DNA of 64,000 nucleotides, from NCBI GenBank assembly GCA_949130495.1, contig OX422210.1, forward strand, positions 639,616,585 through 639,680,584, in the 5' to 3' direction. The notes beneath the pieces are model-generated. The model saw nothing but the letters and a program-made list of their open reading frames with translations, had not been told where the DNA came from and did no database searches. Numbering within the stretch: position 1 is the stretch's first letter; each line of letters begins with the position of its first letter. The position numbers and the translations under genes were made by a program. This stretch comes from Sambucus nigra (lineage: Eukaryota; Streptophyta; Magnoliopsida; Dipsacales; Adoxaceae). Shown in pieces: positions 12,813 through 23,043 of this stretch.

Positions 12813-13795
12813 TTCCTCAACGAGGATGAATAAAAAAACTCGTCCAAATCGGTTTGTCCCTTGAACCTTCCTTAAAAAAAGAACTGCTTGAATTATTCAA
12901 AAAAGGCAGCGTAACTTTACATGGAGTCACAGTGACATGCAAGGATTGGCCCTGATGTCATCTCTCTCAAACTTGATTTGGATAATAAGGTGAAACTAGT
13001 AAAATAGAGAAGGCCAACTTTCGCTCAAGATAAATATGAAGTAATTCAGGAGGAAGTAAAAAAAAATTACAGACAACAAACTTCATCAAAGAGGTCCAAA
13101 ACCTAGAATGGTTATCAAACGTTGTCATGTGCCAAAAAAGAATAGGAAGTGGAGAATGTGAGTAGACATCATAGATCTCAATAAGGCTTATCCAAAAGAT
13201 AGTTTACCTTTGACTAAAATTGATCAAATGATGAATGCCAAAGCAGGACATGAACTTATGAGATTTATGGATGCCTACTCAGGCTATAACCAGATTTCTA
13301 TATTTGAAGGTGATGCCGAGAAAACATCCTTTATTACTAATGAAAGGAATTACTATTATAAGGTGATGCCTTTCGACTTAAAGAACATAGGATATACTTG
13401 TCAAAGGCTCGTCAACAAGATGTTAAAAGATGATATCAACAAGACGATGGAAGTATACGCTGAAGATATATTGACAAAGAGTTTAAAGGATGAGAACCAA
13501 TTTGAAAACCCAGAAAGAACTTTTGACACCATGGACCGCTATAGGATGAAGTTGAATCCAACCAAGTGTCTCTTCGGTGTCTGTGTAGAAGTTTTTTGGG
13601 GGTTCATAGTCAACCAAAGGGGAATTGAGGCTAAATTAACCATGATAAAGGATTTGATCGACATGAAAAGCCCAAGAATCACTAAATATATCCAAAGACT
13701 GACGAGTAGAGTCACTGCGCTCAATAGATTCGTCTCAAGAGCAACCGATAAGTGTCTTCCCTTATTAAAATTTTTGTGATAGGTGTTTGTGTAGG
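12813..13795 (+). pseudogene. Tat-lineage reverse transcriptase, degenerate
   Basis: The longest open piece is 13210-13779 (189 codons). Upstream, in broken frames, are RT N-terminal signatures (SLEPSLKKELLELFKK; then a basic PRMVIKR...VDIIDLNKAYPKDSLPL block). Inside the open piece are FMDAYSGYNQI, then KVMPFDLKN (FGLKN in active relatives), then YAEDI in place of the catalytic Y-x-D-D, so the first catalytic Asp of the pair is lost. FGVCVEVFWGFIVNQRGIEA corresponds to the thumb region. The order and wording match Tat rather than chromovirus RT. Confidence 0.8.
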
Positions 13796-14649
13796 ATGAA
13801 GAATACAAAAGAGAATTCAAGGAGCTGAAAGCCTATTTAGGATCACCAATGCTTCTGTCTTAGCCCATTTTGGGGGAAAACTATATTTATATCTTACAGT
13901 CTCAGAGTCGGCTATCATCACTGATCTTATTCGGGATGACAATATAACTCAGAACTTAGTGTATTATAATAGAAATGCATTATAATGGGCCGAGACGATG
14001 TACCCAAAAATGGAAAAACTTTCATATGCCCTGACACATAAGTTGAAAAAATGAAGCCCTCTTTTTAAGCTCATGGGATGATAGTAATCATCGACACAAC
14101 TCTTCGATAGGTCATTCATAAACTCGATAAATTAGGCAGGATAATGGCTTGGTCGGTTGAGTTGGGTGAGTTTGATATCATCTATTAGTCAAGAAATGCA
14201 ATCAAGGGAAAAACTGTAACAAATTTTGTAGCAGAGTTCACTTTGGAGTTGACAGATGAGACCAAAATGGAAACACAAGTTGAGGGCTAAGAACAAACCT
14301 AAAATTTAGAATCAAGAACATATCAGAATGTAATAATCGAGACTGCATTTGGTGTTATAGGATTGGATTTATTGCTTAAAAATGGTATCCTTGCTGAAGG
14401 ACCTTTCTCGTCAAATATGCTAGTTTGTAGTTTGTTTATTGATGGCTTGTCCTGTACTGTAGTTAGTGGGCTGGGATAATTATATCAGCCTCGGATGAGA
14501 CCGATATTGAGTATGCTATAAAGTTTAACTTTAAATCATCTAATAACGAGGATAAGTATGAAGCATTTTTTGAAGAACTTGTACTAAAAAAGGCACTAGG
14601 TGTCAGTTAACTCCTTCCGTATAATGATTCAAAACTAATGGTAAACTAG
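13796..14649 (+). pseudogene. RNase H and N-terminal half of the additional RNase H (Tat)
   Basis: In broken frames I read VYYNRNAL-WAETMYPKMEKLSYALTH (the primary RNase H, which removes RNA from the hybrid) and, around 14380-14620, IDGLSC...ETDIEYAIKFNFKSSNNEDKYEA (start of the second, plant-type RNase H). Two RNase H domains in series before integrase are a hallmark of the Tat lineage. The reading stops at 14649 because a solo LTR is inserted, and the domain resumes at 16038 with MAKYLQRVK. Confidence 0.65.
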
Positions 14650-16037
14650 TGATTCGTATCGAATCCTGCCCATTATTACCCTCGAACTTAGAAATATATC
14701 CCCCTCGGGTACCGTAATTGCTATAATTATTCTCAATAACCAGAAACCTTCGTTTTATATGCTAACATGTTATTTGAGGTATTATTGAGCTTTTATAGGT
14801 GTTACGGTGCTTAGTATGAAGTTTAAGCGCGTTCGAGTTAAGTTCCGTCGCGATTCACACGTTCGGGGGAATTTCGATAAATTTACACTTCGATATTTTT
14901 GCCCGAAGTCTTCACGAAAGTTGTATCCCTCGGGCCAAATTTTGCGTGGCCATCAATGGTGTGCGAATCAGAGTCCGAACGAAGGAAACACAAACCTTTA
15001 ATCGGAAAGAATTAAAAGAGATTCATTAACAATTTATATAATTTCCCTTTTCCCTTTTCATTTTCTTTTTCTATTTTTTTTCTTTAGGTTATTAAGAGAC
15101 TTATCCTTATTTTCATTTCTTTTCCTTTTTTCTTTTCTTGTATTAATGTAACTTACTATAAATACACAACTTGGTGTATTTTTGTAGGAGATTAGGTTTT
15201 AGTTGATTTTCTCTTATTTTAGACCTAGGTTAAGGAACTCTTTGTGGATTGTTGTGGAGACCACCCCTCTCCTCCATTTGTGTTGTGGTTTAACACCCAT
15301 TAATGCAAGTGGATATTATTATTACTTTGTTCCTTTTATTTTCCTTGCATATTTAATTTCCATGCCAAGTTAATTAGTGTAATTTATTTATTTCTTGTTT
15401 TAATTATTAATTAGTTATTTAATTTAGTTTAATCATGTTGTGTGAGTATTTCAATAAGGTTTGGATCGTATGTCCGCCATTCATGGGCATCAAGCTCTGA
15501 AAATTAGGTTTCGTGTAAAATTGTATTTAATTGAAACCTCGCTAATTAAAATGGAATTATTATGCGTTTAACTTTCATTCTCACGCAACGTTAGTATTTA
15601 AAGTGATAGTCTGATTTTAATCCGCGTGTGACCAATTTTTATTAAATATTTAATCTCGCATCGTTGGCTTAAATTCCTTCATGTGTGATGTTTATGATTA
15701 ATTAAAAATGCTCGATTAAATATTTTCGAACCGAAATTCTAATTCCACGTGTTTATCCCATGGCGGGTATGTGATTCTGACCCTCGTTTTATTAATTATT
15801 GTTTAGACTTAACTTCTTATTTCTCCCTTTTATTTACAACCAACCCATCACCTTTTACAATTTTATTCTTGAATTAATAAATCAATTAACATCTGTCGAA
15901 CACTCTCTGTGGATTCTCGATACCCGACTTACCACTATACTTGTGTCGCAAGTATAATCTTAGTTTAGGTTTTTGTATTAATGCGGTAAAATTCAACAAT
16001 TAGCGTTTTGACGCGAGCTGCGTTTCGCCCTTAATAA
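14650..16037 (+). mobile_element. Solo LTR, relative of the 38-51 kb array LTR
   Basis: Begins TGATTCGTATCGAAT, identical to the start of the array LTR in its own orientation. Near its end it has the same phrase (GTGGATTCTCGATACCCGAC, then CTTACC...TCGCAAGT, then TTAGGTTTTTGTATT) that closes the array LTRs. At ~1.39 kb it is slightly shorter than theirs (1513 bp), and it lies in the opposite orientation. No internal sequence or second LTR adjoins it. It sits inside the additional RNase H of the surrounding Tat element, which continues on both sides. A clean TSD was not visible; the last bases (TAA rather than TCA) are altered. The ORF 14807-15001 inside it is not a gene. Confidence 0.8.
15157..15164 (+). 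promoter_or_regulatory. TATA box in solo LTR
   Basis: TATAAATA followed by ACACAAC, about 510 bp from the LTR start. The array LTRs have the same TATAAATA at a comparable place. Confidence 0.55.
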
Positions 16038-17020
16038 AAATGGATTTAAGGAATCTACGAGGCAAAAAATAAAAAAAATGGCCAAATACTTACAAAGAGT
16101 AAAGATGAAACTAACGAGTTTACAAGGGTAAAAAATAAAAAGAATTCCAGTGAGTGAGAATGGAAGGGAAGACGCCCTCATAAGGATTACATCATCCACT
16201 AGACAATTTTTTTGAAGAATAACCCCAGTCGAAGCTCTCTAAGAGAAGAGCATCAATTAATAGGAAGCCGACTCCACAGAATGCTTTAATATTAACTTGG
16301 GACCATCTTGGATGGACCCAATCATTGAGTACTTAAGGGATGGAAATATCTTAGAAAGTAAAGAAAAAAGAAGAAAGGTATGCTATCGATCTGCTAAGTT
16401 CACTATCATAGGAAATATATTATACAAAAGAGGATATCTTCTCCCACTCTTAAGGTGTGAGAAACCAACGAAAGTAAGTTATGTTCTCAATGATGTTCAT
16501 GAGGAAATCTGTGCGAGACACATACGAGGACGATCATTAAAGAGAATTATCACTCAAGGCAACTACTAGCCGAACTTGGGCAAGGATGCAATCGAGTACG
16601 TTCTCAAATGCGATAAATGGTAGCGCTTTACCAACATACCTTACCAAATTCACCAACTATTTTTTCTTATGTTAGCCTCATGGATCTACGTGATGTGGGA
16701 AATCGATTTGGTTTGTCCACTACTTATAGCCAAGGTCAACTTTTGTTTTCTAAACGTCGCGATTAATTTTTTTTTTAAATGGGAAGAGGTAAAGGAAAAT
16801 ACCATGGTAACTATCCCTAAAGAGAAAAGTTTTAGACTCATTTAGAGAAATAGCATTTGTCAATATAGACTACCAAACACTCTAATATCAGACAACGAAA
16901 AGGAATTCAAGAACAAGTTCTTAACTTCCTACTATATATAGTAGGGCTGACATAAGGCGGATCTTCTCAGCACTAGGCCATCCACAAGTAAATGGACAAA
17001 ATGAAGTGAAAAATAAAATG
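16038..17020 (+). pseudogene. Tat-lineage additional RNase H tail and integrase, degenerate
   Basis: Starts with MAKYLQRVK (end of the additional RNase H). The open piece 16297-16569 holds the integrase N-terminus: LYKRGYLLPLLRC, then DVHEEICARHIRGRSL with the two zinc His. The following C-x2-C is spoiled (CDKW and a stop in place of CDKC). Downstream, frames give LPNTLISDNEKEFKNK (the second catalytic Asp block, D-N-G changed to D-N-E) and STSKWTK/QVNGQNE-type codons to about 17015, then homology ends. Integrase would insert the cDNA into the chromosome; this copy cannot. Confidence 0.75.
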
Positions 17021-18270
17021 ATATTGTGGCCATCCCACTCGATCGGCGCGCGTGCACGGGGTCTCACTCCCTTCCTAGGGGCGTTTCGATCGTCGTCAAT
17101 CGGGGTAATGTATAGAGATATAGTCACTAGTCTATTTTTCACAAAACAAGAAAGATATATGTTGCCTCCTTGATAAAACGACATTAATGACATAATGATG
17201 CTTGCAAAACTAATAGTTTAAGGATTCAGGGACTAGGTTACGGAATGAGAAGGTGTTAGGCACCAATCTCGCCCTTTCGGTCTCTCATGGCCATGCGTTA
17301 TTCTTCTCCTTAATAAATCCATAAAGTGTATGCGTGTATATATAAATAGAGAGTGGAATGGATCAACTCGCATCATGGATAAAGGCGAAGTGGGGTCATC
17401 CTTAGGAGTGTTCCTAAAATAGTAATCAAAATATTATGTGTGCGTTTGTTGGGTCACCGATTGTTTATAGAAGGACGATGGTGTAGGTTGGATAATATAC
17501 AAGCATAGATCACAAATATATGATATGAAAATAATATATAAAGAAAAATAGGAGAGGACTCGAATTTCGAATTTAAACCAAGATGCCTACATAGCCTAAA
17601 AAGGCATCAAAGTCCACGTAGTTCCCATATAACATGGGGTGGGGTTTATCCCATAGATCCAACTGGGGACTTTTCTTATGCGTGTCTATGGAAAAAGGAT
17701 GTTTTCCTGTGATAAAATGTAATGACAATTCCCCGTATGTAATTTACAAGCAAACCCTCCTTTTCTTGTTTTTGTTTTTTTTATAGAAAATATAGTATGT
17801 GCCATACTACTAATAAAAAGTTAGATATTAATATGTGCGATCTAATAAAAATGAAATGTTAAAATAAGAATTAAGTAACTATTGCAAAAATAAGAGAATT
17901 TAAAGAGAGAGTGAAAGATTTGGACCTTTTTTTAAGCCTTGAATTTAATCTTGAATGTTGAAGGGCTTCTCTTGCAAGTGGATTAAGGTGGTAGGAGGAA
18001 AGGGAGGGGAATTTGCCAAGTTAGGTAAGGAAAAGATGGAAGTGGAATGTGGGGGAGAGATTTGAAGATGTAAACCAAGCTTACTTCGAGAGAATGTTGC
18101 TTAGATTAGTGAGAGGGTTATTTTTTAGGTGCCTTTAAAAGTGAGCTCATGCTCTCCTTTTATAGGGTCCAGGGGTTGCCAATCGACATTATCCTTGACC
18201 TGCCGATCAACAGATACCCCAAGACACAATACCTATAGGCAGGGAAATGGGCTTACCATTCTGGAGTCCT
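17021..18270 (-). mobile_element. Tat-type LTR/UTR fragment
   Basis: Non-coding. Contains 'gaaggtgttaggcacc' at 17248-17263 and, at 17588-17630, the Tat-type block which in minus-strand sense reads GGGAACTACGTGGACTTTGATG...GGCTATGTAGGCATC. The same block occurs near 6936-6990 and near 57990-58085. The orientation of the block is minus, opposite to the Tat coding sequence that ends at 17020, so this is probably a different element. Minus-strand ORF 16921-17193 is chance. Confidence 0.5.
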
Positions 18271-18459
18271 CTATAGATTTTCCATAAAAAACGTCATAAA
18301 ATGTCATATGTAAGTCCGAATCGTGCACGGTACGAGCCGTTGAAAAGGGTATTCAAAGAAATTTAAGAATCCATGGGCCGATCCTGGGTTCAGGAGTTGA
18401 CTAAAGTAAAATACGTCTCAAAGGCGCCCGTCAGTCTTTTGGACAAGAAGGAAACGAAT
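18271..18459. repeat. ~165-bp tandem repeat, left unit (interrupted by copia-1)
   Basis: The phrases 'caggagttgactaaagtaaaa' (18391-18411) and 'aaggcgccc' match 'gagagttgaccaaagtcaaa' and 'aaagtgccc' in the units at 26836-27330. The unit is cut by the copia-1 insertion: its last five bases CGAAT (18455-18459) are the target duplication repeated at 26829-26833. Confidence 0.65.
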
Positions 18460-19349
18460 TGTAAGGTAATTTTGACCATTATCAATTTGTATGTCGTACG
18501 CCGCTACACCGTTGAAGATATGCAAGATCGTGTCTGCATCAATGGATCCGAATATCAAAGCGTCTTCAACATCATAACTTGGTAAAGTTTTTCTAGTAAA
18601 CCGGACTGATCCGATCATTTTGAAAACGAACCGATCCGACATAAAAAACGGACCGATACTGCATTAAAAACAAACCGATTCGATTTGCATCAAAACCAGT
18701 ATACCCTGGATCGAAGCAGAACCGATGAATTGATATTAAAAAATGAACCGATCTGATAATCGAAACGATCCGGCATCAAAATTGGACCGATCCAGATTTG
18801 ATAATCACGAACATATCCGCTTAGATTTTTCACCGACTCAAGTTCCCCACATATATACCTATTTCACTGGTGTTTTTTTTAAGACTTTGATAGATGATTT
18901 TGAGAGTCCAAATACTTCTAGTCTTTATATTTTTGAGTCCCAAGACTCATGTTTTGATTCACACAACTTTTCCAAATCTTTGTGAATCTGTTTTCAACCC
19001 AAGAACATAACCTTGTGTTTGTTCGCACTATTATGGAGAAGACCATCCTTCTTCTTCATTGCTGCACTCCTGGAAAGGAAAAGTTCCATCCGCTGACTAC
19101 AGAACCGACACCTGCGGGTATTTCTGTGTCACTGCATTTTCATTATAATCCGTGTAACTGTATCTTACAAAATCATAGTGAAAATAGAAGGTTTTGCCCC
19201 TTTGGGGGATTTTTCCTCACATGTGTGTTTGAATGGTCTTGCATGATTTTATCATCTTCTATCACACCTAGATGCATGTTTAGGACTTAATTGATAAAAC
19301 TGTGTTTAATTAAATAATATCTCCATTTGAACGCACGCACACTCTTTCA
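18460..19349 (+). mobile_element. copia-1 5' LTR
   Basis: Starts TGTAAGG and ends CTCTTTCA directly before the primer site. Its counterpart at 25936-26828 is alignable throughout. U3 carries the ~22-bp phased motif described separately. Small ORFs here (18373-18585, 18743-18985, 18982-19290) have no domain and are chance. Confidence 0.92.
18603..18796 (+). repeat. ~22-bp phased GAACCGATCCG repeats in copia-1 U3
   Basis: Motif starts at 18603, 18628, 18650, 18672, 18719, 18745, 18762 and 18784; the 18628/18650/18672 and 18762/18784 steps are exactly 22 bp. In the 3' LTR the corresponding starts 26104, 26126 and 26148 are also 22 bp apart. The core CCGATCCGG is near-palindromic. Its position in U3 suggests an upstream promoter element. 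Confidence 0.75.
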
Positions 19350-19352
19350 ATT

Positions 19353-19365
19353 TGGTATTAGAGCC
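19353..19365 (+). promoter_or_regulatory. copia-1 primer-binding site (initiator tRNA-Met)
   Basis: TGGTATTAGAGCC, one substitution from TGGTATCAGAGCC, starting three bases after the LTR end. Confidence 0.85.
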
Positions 19366-19457
19366 AATTACACAATTTTACCATGTAATTTTTCGCGAAA
19401 TTTTTCTAAGATATCAACTTTCTGAAAAATTGATTTTTGAATACGAGTGTGTTCATA

Positions 19458-20873
19458 ATGGAGAAGTTATATAATAAAATGCCAGTTTTTTATGGGAAAA
19501 ACTATGCATACTGGAAAGCCTGCATGAGATCTGCATTAAAAGCCATTGATGAACATGTCTGGATTTTGGTTGAAAAAGGGTGGACACCTCCCTCCGTCAC
19601 TCTTGAAAATGTGACCAATTTAAAACCTGTTACTACATGGACTGAAGAAGAATTTAAATGGTCATCTTTTAATTCTAAGGGTTTAAGTGCTATTTCTTGG
19701 TCTGTCACACCTGATGAGTTCAAATGCATAATGACGTGCACCACATCAAAAGTGGCATGGGATGTTTTGCAACTTACCCATGAAGGAACTAATGCTATGA
19801 AAGAGTCTAAACTGCAAAATTTAACTACTCAATTTGAAACAATCACCATGCTTGAATCTGAATGTTTTGATGAATTTTATGCTAGACTGTCTGATATTGT
19901 TAACACTATCTTTAATCTTGGTGAACACATTCTTAATGCTAAAGTTGTTAAAAAGATTCTTAGATCATTGCCTAAGCGTTTTATTCCCAAAGTCACTTTG
20001 TTAAATTCTATGGGTAATTTAAATATGCTAAAATTGGAGGAACTTGTAGGAGACTTGCAAACATATGAAATTGATATGTTTCCTAAAACTGCTAAGACTA
20101 AAGATAAGGGAATTGCACTTAATGCCCAAGAAAGAAAGAGTGAGGGTTCGGCAAGAAAGAGGGGAGAGTCATCTAGAAAAAGAGAGACATATATATCAGA
20201 TTCTGAGTGTGATTATGACTTAGATAATTTGACCCTTTTTGCTAAAAAATTCAAGAGAATTCTCAAATTCAAGAAAAATGGTAATTTTAAAGATAAAAAG
20301 AAGTTTGAGAAAAATAAGTTTGAAAAGAAAAATGAAAAAGTTTTTAAAGATCCTCCTAAGAAAGAAAGTGAGAGATGCTTTGAGTGCGACGGTAGGGGTC
20401 ATAGAGATTTTGAGTGTGCTACTAGACTAAACAGAGAAAAGGGCAAAGCTATCCTTAATTCTACCCTTAGTGACGACAGTGAGGTCGAGTCGGTGGATTT
20501 CGGAGATGATTCACCGCATGATTGTAACTTCACCACATTCATGGCTAGTCATGTGATCACTTCTAGTACTCCTCACGACGATGAGGATGCTGCATCACAG
20601 GGACACCTCGACAGTGAGATCGATGTGAGTGAGGGGGAGGATGAAACAAGTGAGAGCGAGAGTGATCTTCAACGCGCCTACGCCGATCTATATTCTGAGT
20701 CTTTTAAAACCAAAAAGCATAACAAAGCGTTAGTGTTTAGGATCACCGTGTTAGAGGAAGACTTAAGAAAAGCGAGAGAGAGAGAGAGAGAGTCCTCCAC
20801 CTGCATTACCTTAAGAGAGAGAGAGTTTGTTCAGAGAGAGAGAGTTGTTTTGAGAAAGAGAGAGGGGACTTGA
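19458..20873 (+). CDS. gag: copia-1 Gag (nucleocapsid/capsid protein)
   Basis: About 471 codons from the ATG at 19458. The reading frame is also open to 19437, but without an ATG. The N-terminal third is the UBN2/DUF4219-type copia gag (KMPVFYGKNYAYWKACM near the start; W-rich capsid region). Residues ~290-320 are Lys/Phe-rich and basic. A C-x2-C-x4-H-x4-C zinc knuckle (CFECDGRGHRDFEC, ~residues 307-320) would bind element RNA. The C-terminal third is acidic (EVESVDFGDD, EIDVSEGEDETSESESD) and ends in Arg/Glu-rich coiled-coil sequence encoded by GA-repeat DNA (20770-20860), where a stop and frame change cut it off from pol. The frame is otherwise intact although pol is heavily damaged. The protein would act in the cytoplasm to assemble virus-like particles. 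Confidence 0.85.
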   Translation: MEKLYNKMPVFYGKNYAYWKACMRSALKAIDEHVWILVEKGWTPPSVTLENVTNLKPVTTWTEEEFKWSSFNSKGLSAISWSVTPDEFKCIMTCTTSKVAWDVLQLTHEGTNAMKESKLQNLTTQFETITMLESECFDEFYARLSDIVNTIFNLGEHILNAKVVKKILRSLPKRFIPKVTLLNSMGNLNMLKLEELVGDLQTYEIDMFPKTAKTKDKGIALNAQERKSEGSARKRGESSRKRETYISDSECDYDLDNLTLFAKKFKRILKFKKNGNFKDKKKFEKNKFEKKNEKVFKDPPKKESERCFECDGRGHRDFECATRLNREKGKAILNSTLSDDSEVESVDFGDDSPHDCNFTTFMASHVITSSTPHDDEDAASQGHLDSEIDVSEGEDETSESESDLQRAYADLYSESFKTKKHNKALVFRITVLEEDLRKARERERESSTCITLREREFVQRERVVLRKREGT

Positions 20874-21531
20874 CTAAACAAGTGGCTAGTCTTACGAGTG
20901 AGCTCCATTCCTCCGTGGAGACTCAGAAGAAACTTGAATCCCTTATAGCCCAGCTTACTCATGATCTTGAGAGAGTACGGGAAGTCAAGGTACAAATCGA
21001 GGAGATATCTGGGAAGATGGGAAAGATGCTCCTCGGCCCCGCTTTAGGTTTTGGTGATCGGCAGGGAATTGGTTATGATGGTGCCTCCACGCTCAAATTG
21101 CACCTGGACCAGTCCCTGAGTTTACTACTACTCCTTATGGCCATCGTCAGATACCACGAAGGAGAGTTCGACCAAGAAAAACAAACCAAGGACCGCCTAA
21201 GACTGTGTTCTTTTATACATATTGCAAAAGAAAAGGCCACCCGAGGGAGTTTTGCTATAGTTTGGGTCAGACACGACGTACTAGTACTCCACCATGTCAT
21301 ACTGATGAGTTTGCCAGTCTGAGAGAGCGTATTGAGTTTTTAGCTGCCACATCACAGAGTTTGATGAAGGAATTTCGACAGATGTCTTTGTCGTCAGTGA
21401 ATGCTTCTCACATCCCGGCTAAAACCAATAACAACAAGGCTAAACAAAAGGTTACCACTTCTTGGGTGCCTAAGAAAGATAAGAAATCCCTTATTGTCCA
21501 TGTCTCTCTCAAAGCTCATAATACCTCATAG
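20870..21531 (+). pseudogene. copia-1 gag-pol spacer, frameshifted
   Basis: Two overlapping open pieces in different frames (20870-21322 and 21205-21531) continue the coiled-coil tail of gag (TKQVASLTSELHSSVETQKK) and the linker to protease (YTYCKRKGHPREFCYSLG, a possible second C-x2-C-like knuckle, then SWVPKKDKKSL). The frame changes show at least two indels. The last piece ends in a TAG at 21529-21531, directly before the protease active site. Confidence 0.7.
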
Positions 21532-22560
21532 TGGTATTTTGATAGTGGGTGCTCCAGACACATGATAGGTGATGCCTCTTTTTTACCTACCTTGAGGATT
21601 ATAAGGATGATAGGGTCACCTTTGGAGATGGGAGCAAGTCTAGCACTTTAGGATGAGGTATAGTAGAGTTACTAGGATTTCCTAAGCTAGATAATGTTTT
21701 GTACGTCAAAGGTTTGAAAGCAAACCTTCTCAGAATTAGCCAGTTGTGCGACGCTGACTTTACAGTAAAGTTTGATCGGGACCCGTGTAATGTCTACAAT
21801 CAAGCCGGTAAACTTTTAGTTCAAGGGGTGAGGACCAAGGATAATTGCTATGGGATTGTTCCCACTTCCTCACTTGTCTGCAACAGCACCACGATCATTC
21901 CTATGGATTTGTGGCACCAACGTCTAGGTCACATGAACATTAGAGACTTGACTCTTTTAGCCAAAAAGGACCTAGTACGTGGCTTACCATCACTTGGAAA
22001 GTCAACTTCCACGGTTTGTGGACCCTTCCAGTTGGAAAAGCAAATTCGTAGCCCTTATAAGAAGTTGCATTCCATTACCAGCTCCCGAATACTTGAGCTT
22101 AGTCACATGGATCTTATGGGTCCTCCTCGTACTAAGAGTCTGGGTGGTAAGAGGTATATCCTCGTGATGGTAGATGATTTCTCTAGAGACTCGATTGTAG
22201 GTTTTCTGAGGGAGAAATCTGATGCTGTAGAATTTTTAATGACTAAGTGTCGTGTCCTATAAAATCAACACGGAGTCACTATTAATAGGATCCGTAGTGA
22301 CAATGGCACATAATTTAAGGAACCAAAATCAGATCTCTACTGTGATAGCCTTGGGATCAAACATGAGTTTTTTGCTATAAAGACGCCTCAGCAAAATGGG
22401 ATTATTGAAAGAAAGAATAGGACGATCCAAGAAATGGCTGTATCTATGATTCTAGGTCATAATGTTTCTAGGAGATTTTGGGCAGAGGCAGTTTTTACTG
22501 CACGCCACACGGTGAATAGGGTTTACCTGCGTCCACACACACTTAAGACGCCTTATGTAT
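21532..22560 (+). pseudogene. pol: copia-1 protease and integrase N-terminal/core, interrupted
   Basis: Protease: WYFDSGCSRHM immediately after the TAG keeps the catalytic D-S-G. A frame change follows. The open piece 21699-22262 carries the integrase GAG-pre domain (DLWHQRLGHMN, then VCGPF where active relatives and copia-2 have VCGPC, so one zinc ligand is lost), then HMDLMGPPRTKSLGGKR and VDDFSR with the first catalytic Asp. It ends in a stop at 22260-22262. The next block has SDNGT followed by TAA where Glu is expected (22311-22313), then KTPQQNGIIERKNRTIQEM with the third catalytic residue. Processing of the polyprotein and integration would both fail. Confidence 0.85.
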
Positions 22561-22938
22561 TGTAGACTGGCAAGAAACCCAACCTTGCATATTTTCGTGT
22601 TTTTGGAAGTAAATGATACATCCTACGGGATCGAGAGCAAGGGAATCTTGCTAGGATATTCATCAAATAGTAGAGCATACCGGGTTTTTAACCTGAAGAG
22701 CTCTAAGGTTATGGAATCAATAAACGTCACCTTGCAAGATGATGAATCTCCGACGGTTATTGATCCTAACATTCAGTGTGAGGATGAGTACTTTTCTAGC
22801 AGTGATTTACTTGTCCCTCACCCACACTCTGTGGACCCTACTTCTGTGTTAGGGGATACACCTGCTTGGGTTCGCAAGAGTCATCACCCTGCCTCCATTA
22901 TAGATGATCCCACTCTTGGGGTTAAGACTCGTGGGTAG
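22555..22938 (+). pseudogene. pol: copia-1 integrase C-terminal region
   Basis: After a frame change the integrase C-terminal beta domain is readable (ESKGILLGYSSNSRAYRVFNLKS), followed by an acidic, Pro-rich linker to RT ending in a stop at 22936. The copia-2 counterpart at 33841-34086 retains the segment (SDRDQLGKFD) that is partly deleted here around 22600-22620. Confidence 0.75.
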
Positions 22939-23043
22939 CTAGAGAACTTCCTTATCCACTTTTGCTACACGTCCAAAGTTGAGCCTAAGAATCATAAAGA
23001 ATCACTCAAGGATGAACACTGGATATCTGCTATACAGGATGAG

